Assembly (NCBI GenBank): GCA_963667145.1
Contig: OY762943.1
Span: forward strand, 62,001 to 126,000
Length of the DNA: 64,000 nt
Origin: G963667145 sp963667145
GTDB lineage: Bacteria > Cloacimonadota > Cloacimonadia > G963667145
Reading direction: 5' to 3'
Part shown: positions 1-6,868 of the stretch, piece after piece
Layout: each line of letters opens with the position of its first letter
Numbering within the stretch: the stretch's first letter is position 1
The notes under the pieces: generated by a model
Database searches by the model: none
Told to the model about the DNA's origin: nothing
Seen by the model: the letters and a program-made list of their open reading frames with translations, nothing else
Translations under genes and position numbers: made by a program

Positions 1-313
1 AGATTAGAGGCAAAATCAAGCCAACACCGAAAATCAGTATTTCTATTTTAATGTATTTGGCGACGAAATAGCAATAGAGCACCAATATCAAAAATCTGCC
101 TCCGAATCCCAAGACAATGCTTTTTTTTATGTTTGTTGCTGGAGACAGGGCAAGCATTGTGCTGATAGCCATCGAAATTAGAAAAAATAAGCCACCGATT
201 AAGCCCAAAAATAAGCTTAATCTAGATGGCAAAACAAGACTTGGGCAAGCGAGAACAACGCTCAGCAAACAAACTTTTCCCAGATACAGCAGATGTTTTT
301 TATTTGATGGCAT
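1..313 (-). CDS. probable ATP synthase subunit I (AtpI-like), 3' part cut by window edge
   Basis: An open frame on the minus strand starts at an ATG that overlaps the last 14 bases of the bactofilin gene and stays open for 104 codons to the window edge. The product begins MPSNKKHLLYLGKV and is strongly hydrophobic, with about four membrane segments; small residues (GLIGGLFFLISM) and a central LALSPATNIKKSIVLG segment are followed by GGRFLILVLYCYFVAKYI. This arrangement resembles AtpI, the small membrane protein that helps assemble the c-ring of F1Fo ATP synthase and usually opens the atp operon. If so, atpB and the rest of the operon should lie beyond the left edge. The membrane character and reading frame are seen; the AtpI name is an inference from a short hydrophobic sequence. 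Confidence 0.5.
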   Translation of the reverse strand, partial: MPSNKKHLLYLGKVCLLSVVLACPSLVLPSRLSLFLGLIGGLFFLISMAISTMLALSPATNIKKSIVLGFGGRFLILVLYCYFVAKYIKIEILIFGVGLILPLI

Positions 314-653
314 TCTGTCCCATGGTGCAGTTGCCGTTGAGGATTGCTCCCGGCTCTACTATCAGGGTTACAGCTTTTATATCTCCAGTGATTTTGGCAC
401 TTTTTTTGACTTCGATAGTGTTCTTGGCGGTGATTCCACCGTTGATGATGCCAGCGATGATGCAATTGCTACAGTCCAAATTTCCGTCAATTTTCCCACT
501 GGTGGTCACGGAGATTAGAGATTTGCAGGTGATATTTCCCACAAGGTCACCATCGACTTTTATGCCGTTTTCGCAACTTACGTCTCCAGTGATTTTCAAA
601 TCTTTTCCGATGATAGAGGACACTTCCACTTCTCTATTTTTTTCTTTAATCAT
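300..653 (-). CDS. bactofilin
   Basis: This 117-residue protein belongs to the bactofilin (DUF583) family, cytoskeletal proteins that polymerise without nucleotide into filaments at the membrane and often position cell-wall enzymes. It shows the family's short repeating strand pattern with regularly spaced Gly and Ile/Val: IIGKDLKITGDVSCENGIKV, then GDLVGNITCKSLISV, GKIDGNLDCSNCIIAG and AKITGDIKAVTLIVEPGA, which would fold as a right-handed beta-helix. Length is typical of small bactofilins. It lies four bases downstream of an M23 peptidase gene, a partnership seen in many bacteria where the bactofilin recruits the peptidase to shape the wall. The gene order parA-parB-M23-bactofilin suggests one operon. 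Confidence 0.88.
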   Translation of the reverse strand: MIKEKNREVEVSSIIGKDLKITGDVSCENGIKVDGDLVGNITCKSLISVTTSGKIDGNLDCSNCIIAGIINGGITAKNTIEVKKSAKITGDIKAVTLIVEPGAILNGNCTMGQNAIK

Positions 654-657
654 GTGC

Positions 658-1320
658 TTACTCTCCTTTAAAATTCTTTATAAAATCTTTTGGATTTTGG
701 TTAATGTCGCTTTGTTGGATTTCGTAGTGCAGGTGTGGATTGGTGCTATATCCCGAATTTCCCACCGAGCCTATGGTTTGCCCTTTCTTCACAAAAGTTT
801 CCACGTTTACGCAGATAGAGTCCAAATGAGCATAGACTGTTTTGAAGCCGTTGAGATGGTTGATAATAATGGTTTTCCCGAAATATGTATCCGCTTCAGC
901 TTTTTCCACAACTCCCGATGCTCCCGCAAAAACGGAAGTTCCGAGTTTGCCCGCAAAATCAAGAGCTTTATGTTTCTCGTTGAAATCTCTGCTTGTTTTA
1001 TAAGGTTTGGCAACAGGCAAAAAATCGGGATAAAAATTTTCTGGTGCACTCAGTTTACTACCATTTTTTTTGTTAGCATGAGGCTCTTCGGCTATATATT
1101 TTTCTAGCGAAAGTCGCAACTTTTCTAACTTTAGATTGTTGTTTAATTTGTTGTCCTGAAGTAGATTTTGACGATAAGAGTCTAATTGTTTGGTCAAAAT
1201 CTCGATTTGGGCTTTGCTCTCATCCAATTTATTCAGAAGGAGGTAGCAAGAAATCAGGCTTCCCAAGAAAAAAATGGAAAGCAAGGAAAACAGTAAGATG
1301 CTAAAGTGCTTATTTCTCAT
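658..1320 (-). CDS. M23 family peptidoglycan endopeptidase, membrane anchored
   Basis: The protein has 220 residues. One N-terminal membrane helix (about residues 8-28, LLFSLLSIFFLGSLISCYLL) is followed by a coiled-coil stretch rich in Lys, Leu, Asn and Gln (about 30-75) and a C-terminal LytM/M23 domain. The zinc-site motifs are intact: HxxxD in HKALDFAG and HxH in HLHYE, with the usual YAHL and GxVGNSGYSTNPHLH context. This predicts a periplasmic metallopeptidase that cuts peptide cross-links in peptidoglycan. The start overlaps the end of parB by 11 bases, so translation is probably coupled. The neighbouring bactofilin is the likely cytoplasmic partner of the short N-terminal tail. Confidence 0.9.
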   Translation of the reverse strand: MRNKHFSILLFSLLSIFFLGSLISCYLLLNKLDESKAQIEILTKQLDSYRQNLLQDNKLNNNLKLEKLRLSLEKYIAEEPHANKKNGSKLSAPENFYPDFLPVAKPYKTSRDFNEKHKALDFAGKLGTSVFAGASGVVEKAEADTYFGKTIIINHLNGFKTVYAHLDSICVNVETFVKKGQTIGSVGNSGYSTNPHLHYEIQQSDINQNPKDFIKNFKGE

Positions 1321-2173
1321 TGCTTAACAGTTTTAGAAGTTCTTCCTTTTGTGATTTTGACTGATAAGAGAAAATTATTTTGCCTCTGCTTCCGGTTCCT
1401 TTGATTTTCACCTGAGCGTTGTAGATGCTTTTCAGAGATTCCTCAGCAACGGAAAAATCCAATTGAGCGTTCTTATTTTTTACGACAGTGGCGGAAGATT
1501 TCACCAAAGTTTCACTGGCTCTAACTGAGAGTTCTTTTTGAGCGATGGTGGCAGCCAGAGCTTCTCTTTGTTCAGGTTCGGCTTGCATTATCACCTTTGC
1601 GTGTCCCGTGCTGATTTTTCCTTGAAGCAACAATTTTTTGATGGAATCTTGCAACGAGAGCAATCTCAAGAAGTTGGAAATGGTTGTGCGGTCTTTGCCC
1701 ATTGCAGTGGCGATTTCGCCGTGTGTATAGTTGAACTCCTCTTGGAGCCTTTTGTAGCTGGCGGCTTCTTCTATCGGGTTCAGATTTTCTCTTTGAACGT
1801 TTTCGATAATAGCCAGTTGGAGCATCTGCTGATTGGTGGCTTGCCTTACCACCACTGGCACTGTTTTGAGGTTAGCCAATTTAGCTGCTTGAAGCCTTCT
1901 TTCTCCAGCGATTAGCTCATAATGCCCACCATCTTGCTCGGTGACGATAAGAGGCTGAATAATGCCATTTTCGATAATGGAGTCACGCAACTCTTCCAAT
2001 TTATCTTGGTCAAAATGCCTTCTGGGTTGATAGCGATTTGGGAAAACTAAATTGATGTTTGCTTCGTTTACTGTTGCGTCTTCCGAAGCGGATGAACTTT
2101 CTCTGTCTGCAGATTTGAAATCTACGGGCTTAATCAGAGCTTCTAAGCCTCTTCCCAGTTTCTTTTTGCTCAT
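1310..2173 (-). CDS. parB: chromosome-partitioning protein ParB
   Basis: The 287-residue product binds parS sites near the origin and, with ParA, segregates the chromosome. The N-terminal CTPase/ParB domain carries the arginine-patch motif in LIAGERRLQAAKLA, preceded by FPNRYQPRRHFD; the central helix-turn-helix (YTHGEIATAMGKDRTTISNFLRLL) binds parS, and the C-terminal part (LDFSVAEESLKSIYNAQVKI) is the dimerisation region. It overlaps parA by four bases (ATGA). I found no perfect parS (TGTTTCACGTGAAACA) in the window. The ParAB pair beside a probable atp operon would fit a location near the replication origin, but no dnaA, gidA/gidB or origin is in view. Confidence 0.95.
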   Translation of the reverse strand: MSKKKLGRGLEALIKPVDFKSADRESSSASEDATVNEANINLVFPNRYQPRRHFDQDKLEELRDSIIENGIIQPLIVTEQDGGHYELIAGERRLQAAKLANLKTVPVVVRQATNQQMLQLAIIENVQRENLNPIEEAASYKRLQEEFNYTHGEIATAMGKDRTTISNFLRLLSLQDSIKKLLLQGKISTGHAKVIMQAEPEQREALAATIAQKELSVRASETLVKSSATVVKNKNAQLDFSVAEESLKSIYNAQVKIKGTGSRGKIIFSYQSKSQKEELLKLLSNEK

Positions 2174-2925
2174 CTCTCGACCACCTCTTTCACCAAGCTT
2201 AAGTAATCTTGAGCACCTTTGGAAGTGATGGCATAGTCAAAAATGGTTTGTCCAAAACTTGGGGATTCGCTGAGTTTCACATTTCTAGCAATATAGGTTT
2301 TGAAGACTATGTCTCCAAAGAAACTTTTTACATCCTCTTCAACTTGTTGGCAGAGGTTCAGTCTTTTGTCGTACATGGTGAGCAAAACGCCCAATATTTC
2401 CAAATCTTTGTTCAGATTATTTTTTATCAGATTAACCGTGTTCAGCAGTTGGCTTACACCTTCCAAAGCATAGTATTCACACTGGATTGGCAAAAGGACG
2501 TGCGTGCTGGCTGTCAGAGCGTTGATGGTGAGCAAACCCAAGGACGGAGGACAATCGATGATGATGTATTCGTAATTGTCCAAGATGGGAGCCAAAGCGT
2601 TTTTCAGCTTCTGTTCGCGTGCATACTCTTTCACCAACTCAATCTCTGCACCTGTGAGGTTAATGTCAGCCGGTATCACATCGAGCTTTTTGTAGTTCGA
2701 CTTCACGATGCAAGACTTAATGTTTTTCTCACCGATGAGCATCTTGTAAACTTGGCTGTTAACTTTGTTTTTGTTTATTCCTATTCCAGAAGTGGAGTTC
2801 CCTTGCGGGTCTAAATCTATAAGCAAAGTTTTCTTTTCGTAAACGCCCAAAGCTGCAGACAAATTCACAGAGGTTGTTGTTTTGCCTACGCCACCTTTTT
2901 GATTGACGACCGATACTACTTTCAT
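2170..2925 (-). CDS. parA: chromosome-partitioning ATPase ParA (Soj)
   Basis: A 251-residue ParA/MinD-type ATPase. The deviant Walker A motif KGGVGKTTT lies at about residues 10-18, with the signature lysine before GGVGK; Walker A' is LLIDLDPQGNSTSGIG and Walker B is YIIIDCPPSLG. These match chromosomal Soj proteins, which cycle on nucleoid DNA and are released by ParB. It is the first gene of the minus-strand parA-parB-M23-bactofilin run and is divergent from the nucleobase permease, so both promoters must lie in the 190-base gap 2926-3117. Confidence 0.95.
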   Translation of the reverse strand: MKVVSVVNQKGGVGKTTTSVNLSAALGVYEKKTLLIDLDPQGNSTSGIGINKNKVNSQVYKMLIGEKNIKSCIVKSNYKKLDVIPADINLTGAEIELVKEYAREQKLKNALAPILDNYEYIIIDCPPSLGLLTINALTASTHVLLPIQCEYYALEGVSQLLNTVNLIKNNLNKDLEILGVLLTMYDKRLNLCQQVEEDVKSFFGDIVFKTYIARNVKLSESPSFGQTIFDYAITSKGAQDYLSLVKEVVER

Positions 2926-3049
2926 AACAGTCCTTTATTCATTTTTTGGTTAATATTTTGTCGGTTGACGCAGTAGTCAAGTTGTTTTTTAGGCTCTATT
3001 ATCCCATCAGCCAATTTTGTTCCTTTCATTTTTTTATGGTGTAAAAAAA

Positions 3050-3076
3050 TTGACATAATTTTTGCTTGATTATGAA
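3050..3076 (+). promoter_or_regulatory. possible promoter for the nucleobase permease
   Basis: TTGACA (3050-3055) is followed after 15 bases by TATGAA, then TTTG at 3077-3080. The -35 match is perfect but the -10 is poor and the spacing short. It is 42 bases before the RBS-supported start of the permease. I see no purine riboswitch core in the leader. Confidence 0.35.
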
Positions 3077-3117
3077 TTTGTATGTTGGATAAAAAAATTT
3101 ATAAGGAGATTTGGAGG

Positions 3118-4491
3118 ATGGAAAAAGAAAATTTGGATTTGGTTTTTAGGTTAGAAGACAAGCCTAAACCAGCGACTGCTTTATTGGCAGCTATTCAACA
3201 CCTTTTGGCAATTTTTGTGGGAATTATTACACCCACGATTGTGATTGGTGGAGTACTTGGATTGGGTGCGGAGATTCCCTATTTAATAGGAATGTCTTTG
3301 ATAATTTCAGGAGTTGCAACATTTATTCAAGTGAGAAAATTCGGTCCAGTTGGTTCAGGATTGCTGAGTATTCAGGGAACAAGCTTTGCTTTCTTGGGTC
3401 CGATTTTGGGCATTGGATTTGCCGTAAAAGGAGGTGGTGGAAGTGTGGAAATGATTTTGGCAACGGTTTTTACTGCTTGTTTTTTCGGTTCTTTTATCGA
3501 GATGATAGCCAGCAGATATATCCACAGATTGAAAAAAATCATTACGCCTTTGGTTTCGGGAATTGTGGTGATGCTTATTGGTCTTAGCTTGATTAAGGTT
3601 GGTCTTACCGATATGGGCGGAGGTCAGTATGTTAAAACCAATTTCCCAGACAAGTTCGGTTCTTGGGAAAATCTCGGTTTGGCATTTTTGACTCTTGCTG
3701 TTGTGATTTTTTTCAATAGAAGCAAAAAGCCTATACTCAGAATGTCCTCAATATGCATCGGTTTGGCAGTTGGTTATATTGTTGCTGTTTTCACAGTAGG
3801 AGTAAATTTTGCTCCTATCGCGAAATTGCCTCTTATTAACGTGCCAATTCCTTTCAAGTATGGATTTAATTTTGACTTTTCAGCTTTATTGACTGTCGCT
3901 TTCCTGTTTGTTATCACTATGATAGAGTCAACGGGCGACCTCACCGCTACCAGCATGGTTTCGGGTGAGCCAGTGGAAGGAGAGGTCTATTTCAAAAGGA
4001 TTGAAGGTGGAGTTCTCGGAGATGGGGTCAACTCAGCTTTGGCTGCTGTTTTCAACACTTTTCCCAACACGACTTTCAGCCAAAATAACGGTGTTATTCA
4101 AATGACGGGAATGGCTTCCCGCCACGTGGGAAAATATCTTGCGGTAATCTTGGTTTTCTTGGGACTATTCCCTGTTATTGGCGGAATTTTGCAAGTGATG
4201 CCAAAGCCTGTTCTTGGTGGTGCTACCATTACTATGTTCGGAACAGTTGCCGCTTCTGGTGTGAAGATTATCACCAATCATAAATTGGACAGAAGGGGAA
4301 TAACCATTTTGGCTCTTTCTCTCGGACTTGGCTTGGGTGTACAATTTGTACCTGAAATTGTTTCGCATTTTTCTATGATACCCAAGAGCATTTTTGGTTC
4401 GCCTATTACAACTGGTGGTTTGACAGCTATTGTTTTGAATATTATTTTGCCACGCATTGACACTAATAAAGATGAATGTGGATGTGATTAG
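3118..4491 (+). CDS. nucleobase:cation symporter-2 family permease (xanthine/uracil type)
   Basis: A polytopic membrane protein with about 12-14 helices belonging to the NCS2/NAT family, which imports uracil, xanthine or urate with protons or sodium. The family signature QNNGVIQMTG follows FNTFPNTTFS, and the helix-8 acidic motif MIESTGDLTATS supplies the substrate-binding Glu. The overall pattern looks closer to XanQ/XanP-like xanthine permeases than to UraA, but the substrate is not proved. An upstream in-frame ATG exists at 3082, but AAGGAG at 3103-3108 sits nine bases before the ATG at 3118, so 3118 is preferred (457 residues). The C-terminus ends in DECGCD, an unusual Cys pair. Monocistronic, ending in a strong terminator. 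Adenine deaminase at 43622 could use purines it imports. Confidence 0.88.
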   Translation: MEKENLDLVFRLEDKPKPATALLAAIQHLLAIFVGIITPTIVIGGVLGLGAEIPYLIGMSLIISGVATFIQVRKFGPVGSGLLSIQGTSFAFLGPILGIGFAVKGGGGSVEMILATVFTACFFGSFIEMIASRYIHRLKKIITPLVSGIVVMLIGLSLIKVGLTDMGGGQYVKTNFPDKFGSWENLGLAFLTLAVVIFFNRSKKPILRMSSICIGLAVGYIVAVFTVGVNFAPIAKLPLINVPIPFKYGFNFDFSALLTVAFLFVITMIESTGDLTATSMVSGEPVEGEVYFKRIEGGVLGDGVNSALAAVFNTFPNTTFSQNNGVIQMTGMASRHVGKYLAVILVFLGLFPVIGGILQVMPKPVLGGATITMFGTVAASGVKIITNHKLDRRGITILALSLGLGLGVQFVPEIVSHFSMIPKSIFGSPITTGGLTAIVLNIILPRIDTNKDECGCD

Positions 4492-4505
4492 TTTTAGATA
4501 ATTTG

Positions 4506-4532
4506 AAAGGCAATCGATTTTCGGTTGCCTTT
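4506..4532 (+). terminator. rho-independent terminator after permease
   Basis: An 11-bp stem AAAGGCAATCG / CGGTTGCCTTT with one G-T pair and a five-base loop is followed by a run of T. It lies 14 bases after the permease stop codon. Confidence 0.85.
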
Positions 4533-4549
4533 TGTTTTTGGGGAAATAA

Positions 4550-4626
<77 letters not shown>

Positions 4627-4673
4627 ATCGATTTGCAATTTGTTGGATGTGCGTAGTGGTTGTCAATGTTATT

Positions 4674-4918
4674 GTTACCTTTCTTTTTTTTGTGATAAAA
4701 AAAAGAAAGAGTAACGCCAAAGAAAAAAAATCAAAATCCTAAGCCTCGCCTCTAAAATATTTAACTCCTTCGTATTATTGTAGGCTCAACCTGTGAAGTC
4801 AGATTAGAAATTCTGCAAGAGACGACAGGTATCGCACAATAATTGACTTCAGTCGTTTTCTATTTTCACGAGGCTCGACTTGATGGATTTGTAGCCACCT
4901 CGCCCCGAGCGAAGCACT
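4674..4918. repeat. structured intergenic repeat, copy A
   Basis: The element starts with a long hairpin (4674-4691 pairing with 4697-4715; GTTAC then a T-rich arm, loop GTGAT). From 4731 to 4918 it matches copy B at 25705-25888 with about six substitutions outside one variable loop and a five-base length difference near the right end. The matching part contains nested complementary arms: AGCCTCG (4742-4748) with CGAGGCT (4869-4875), ATTATTGT (4774-4781) with ACAATAAT (4836-4843), and ACCTGT (4789-4794) with ACAGGT (4825-4830). The apical loop between the inner arms differs between copies. GAAGTC (4795-4800) can also pair with GACTTC (4845-4850). It may be a structured RNA or a non-autonomous mobile element; orientation and function are unknown. 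Confidence 0.8.
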
Positions 4919-5158
4919 CTTTGGGTTGAGTTGGGTTTGACTTTTGGCATAATTTAGCTAAACAACAAAGTATTATTAGAGAAGTGCAAAACAAATTTTA
5001 GATTAGCAGGTAATAGTCGTTCACTCGGAGATGTCTCTACTCAGAGTTAGCAAAACTGCATCTCACGACCCTGTTTTAGCGATTTTATGACAAAAGGAGG
5101 TTTTTTGGTTCGTTTTTTTTCGGCAAAAAAATGAACATCGAAAATAGATACCCGTTTT

Positions 5159-5297
5159 TCAAGCACAAGAGTACTAAGAAACTGATTAACGTTGTGCTTG
5201 ATAGACTACGGGCATGAGGATTAGAGGTGCAGGAATCCCAAGCATACCTCATTCTCGTTTTCTTTCTTTTCTCATTCCCGCAAAAGCGGGAATCCAT
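5159..5297. repeat. short inverted repeats, including a copy of a dispersed hairpin repeat
   Basis: A perfect 10-bp inverted repeat TCAAGCACAA (5159-5168) / TTGTGCTTGA (5192-5201) is followed by a unit from 5209 (CGGGCATGAGGATTAGA, then AAGCATACCTCATTCTCG) and a hairpin ATTCCCGC-AAAA-GCGGGAAT (5274-5293). The unit recurs on the opposite strand at 25902-25982. The ATTCCC/GGGAAT hairpin resembles short palindromic repeats common in other bacteria, for example Neisseria dRS3. Confidence 0.7.
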
Positions 5298-5419
5298 GGG
5301 AATAGGATAAAGATAATTGCATAATTCTAAGATGAACAAACAAATATCTTGACCTCTCTTCCACATAAATTCTTATGACATAAATTAAATTTCAGCAGAA
5401 AAGTGGGGTGATGATACTT

Positions 5420-5629
5420 ATGCCTTTGGTTGTTGCAAAAAACAAAGAGCCATTTGAAGTTTTACTTCGTAAGTTTAAGAAGAAGTGCGAAATAGCTGGT
5501 GTTTTGTCGGACATCAAAAAAAACCAACGCTACGAAAAGCCTTCTGCCAAAAAACGTCGCGAAGTTAACGCAGTGAAAAGGAAACTTTTCAACAAGCAAC
5601 GCAAGTTGACGCGTTTGAGAGGTTATTAG
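5420..5629 (+). CDS. rpsU: 30S ribosomal protein S21
   Basis: The 69-residue, very basic product MPLVVAKNKEPFEVLLRKFK contains the S21 core (FEVLLRKFKKKCEIAGVL, then Arg/Lys-rich helices ending KLTRLRGY). S21 binds the 30S platform near the 3' end of 16S rRNA and helps initiation. A GTG at 5408 and ATG at 5411 are also in frame, but the conserved family start is MPxVV, and the GGGGTGAT at 5405-5412 would serve as the Shine-Dalgarno for ATG 5420. It is followed by CvpA after 71 bases containing a weak hairpin. Confidence 0.93.
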   Translation: MPLVVAKNKEPFEVLLRKFKKKCEIAGVLSDIKKNQRYEKPSAKKRREVNAVKRKLFNKQRKLTRLRGY

Positions 5630-5700
5630 ATTTAGTTTTAAATTGGTGGGCAGTGTCGTTTTTTGTTTCGTTGTGAGCAATTCGGCATTGCCTTTTTTGT

Positions 5701-6174
5701 ATGAATATTCTTGATACTATATTTTTGATATTGTCTTTTGCTTTGGCGGTGTACGGCTTCATCAAAGGGTTTCTTTGCTTTCTTACCAAAATTGCTGCCA
5801 TCGTCATCACGTTTGCGTTGTGCTATATTTTTGGTGATTATTCCACCAATCTGATTATCGTGCAGTTGGGTTTGTCCGCCACTGTCGCCAAAATTCTTTC
5901 GTATGTTATTTTTTTTCTGATAGTTGTGATTTTGCTCAAGGTCTTCAGCGTTTACATTCACAAGATGATTAACTTTTTGGAAATCGGAGTTTACAATCGG
6001 TTTCTCGGTTCTATTTTTATGATTTTGCTGTTTTTGATAGTTGTCGTTATGGGATTTGTGGCTTTGAGGATATTTTTTGACTACAACCTTCTGCTAAATC
6101 CGACTGTCGCATCTTCCAAGATTATTCAGTTTCTGTTTGGGATTGTGCAACGGGTTTATCCTGGAATTATGTAA
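5701..6174 (+). CDS. CvpA family membrane protein
   Basis: A 157-residue protein with four hydrophobic segments. The first helix starts at DTIFLILSFALAVYGFIKGF, the typical CvpA opening (DxxFxxxxxxxxxxGxxxG), and the protein has the family's length. CvpA proteins are inner-membrane proteins linked to colicin V production, purine synthesis and envelope homeostasis; the biochemical role is unknown. No clear Shine-Dalgarno precedes the ATG. The stop codon lies one base before the PhoB-like start, so it is the first gene of a CvpA-response regulator-kinase-sigma unit. Confidence 0.8.
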   Translation: MNILDTIFLILSFALAVYGFIKGFLCFLTKIAAIVITFALCYIFGDYSTNLIIVQLGLSATVAKILSYVIFFLIVVILLKVFSVYIHKMINFLEIGVYNRFLGSIFMILLFLIVVVMGFVALRIFFDYNLLLNPTVASSKIIQFLFGIVQRVYPGIM

Positions 6175-6175
6175 A

Positions 6176-6868
6176 ATGAAAAAGCTGATATACGCTTTGG
6201 ACGATGAAGCCGATATTTTGGCTTTGATAGAAGCGAGTTTGCAAGACCAAAATCTGCAAGTTCAGACTTTTACTAATTGTAGCGATTTTGAAGACGCTGT
6301 CATTCAGCAACTTCCCGATTTGGTGATTTTGGATTTGATGTTGCCTGGGAAAGATGGATTTGAGATTTGCAAAGATTTGAAGAAGGCGTATTCCAAAATT
6401 CCTGTGTTGATGCTCACCGCCAGAGGAGACATAACTGACAAGGTGTTGGGCTTGGAACTCGGAGCAGACGACTATTTGACGAAGCCTTTTCATCCCAAGG
6501 AACTTTTGGCTCGAGTTCGTGCGGCTTTGCGTCGTTCGTCGTTTGAGGCAGAATTGATTGAGAGGGAAGTTGACAAAGTTGAGCGGAGAGTTGGCAGTTC
6601 GCTTGTCATCAAATTCGACACGCATCAGGTCTTGGAATTTGGCAAAGAAATCAGTTTGACTTTTGCTGAGTTTTCTATTTTGGATTTGCTCTCCGAAAAG
6701 CCGAATATTGTCTTTTCCCGAGAAAAAATTTTGGATTTCGTTTGGGGACAAGATAAGATAGTGACTGACCGCAGTGTTGATGTGCATGTCACCAAGTTGC
6801 GAAATAAGTTAAAATCGGTGAAAATTAGTAGTGTGCGTTCGGTTGGCTACAAACTGGAGATATTGTGA
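6176..6868 (+). CDS. OmpR/PhoB family response regulator
   Basis: The 230-residue protein has an N-terminal receiver domain with acidic pocket D9/D10, phosphoacceptor D53 (VILDLMLPG), T81 and K103 (LTKPF), and a C-terminal winged-helix DNA-binding domain ending VDVHVTKLRNKLKS..VRSVGYKL, as in PhoB/PhoP. An upstream GTG/ATG frame extends to 6137 inside CvpA, but ATG 6176 gives a normal receiver start (MKKLIYALDDE). It overlaps the histidine kinase by four bases. With the kinase it is the natural candidate to recognise the 11-bp direct repeats upstream of pstS at 53942; that link is inferred, since no pst gene is adjacent. Confidence 0.92.
   Translation: MKKLIYALDDEADILALIEASLQDQNLQVQTFTNCSDFEDAVIQQLPDLVILDLMLPGKDGFEICKDLKKAYSKIPVLMLTARGDITDKVLGLELGADDYLTKPFHPKELLARVRAALRRSSFEAELIEREVDKVERRVGSSLVIKFDTHQVLEFGKEISLTFAEFSILDLLSEKPNIVFSREKILDFVWGQDKIVTDRSVDVHVTKLRNKLKSVKISSVRSVGYKLEIL

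Larger units (their letters stand above)
4627..5419. other. 790-bp non-coding region filled with repeats
   Basis: No credible gene lies between tRNA-Val and rpsU. From left to right it contains a short tRNA promoter region, the structured repeat copy A (4674-4918), about 240 bases in which I recognise nothing (4919-5158), and a cluster of inverted repeats (5159-5297). A 93-codon minus-strand frame across 5085-5366 is a by-product of the short repeat. Confidence 0.7.

Noticed and set aside
226..1107. Plus-strand 293-codon frame opposite the bactofilin and M23 genes
   Set aside because: It is the antisense of two well-supported genes, has no recognisable domain, and its composition is explained by codon bias of the opposite strand.
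5085..5366. Minus-strand 93-codon frame with the segment MDSRFCGNEK
   Set aside because: It runs across the ATTCCCGC/GCGGGAAT hairpin repeat; this kind of peptide is a common by-product of such repeats, there is no ribosome site, and the frame is not domain-like.
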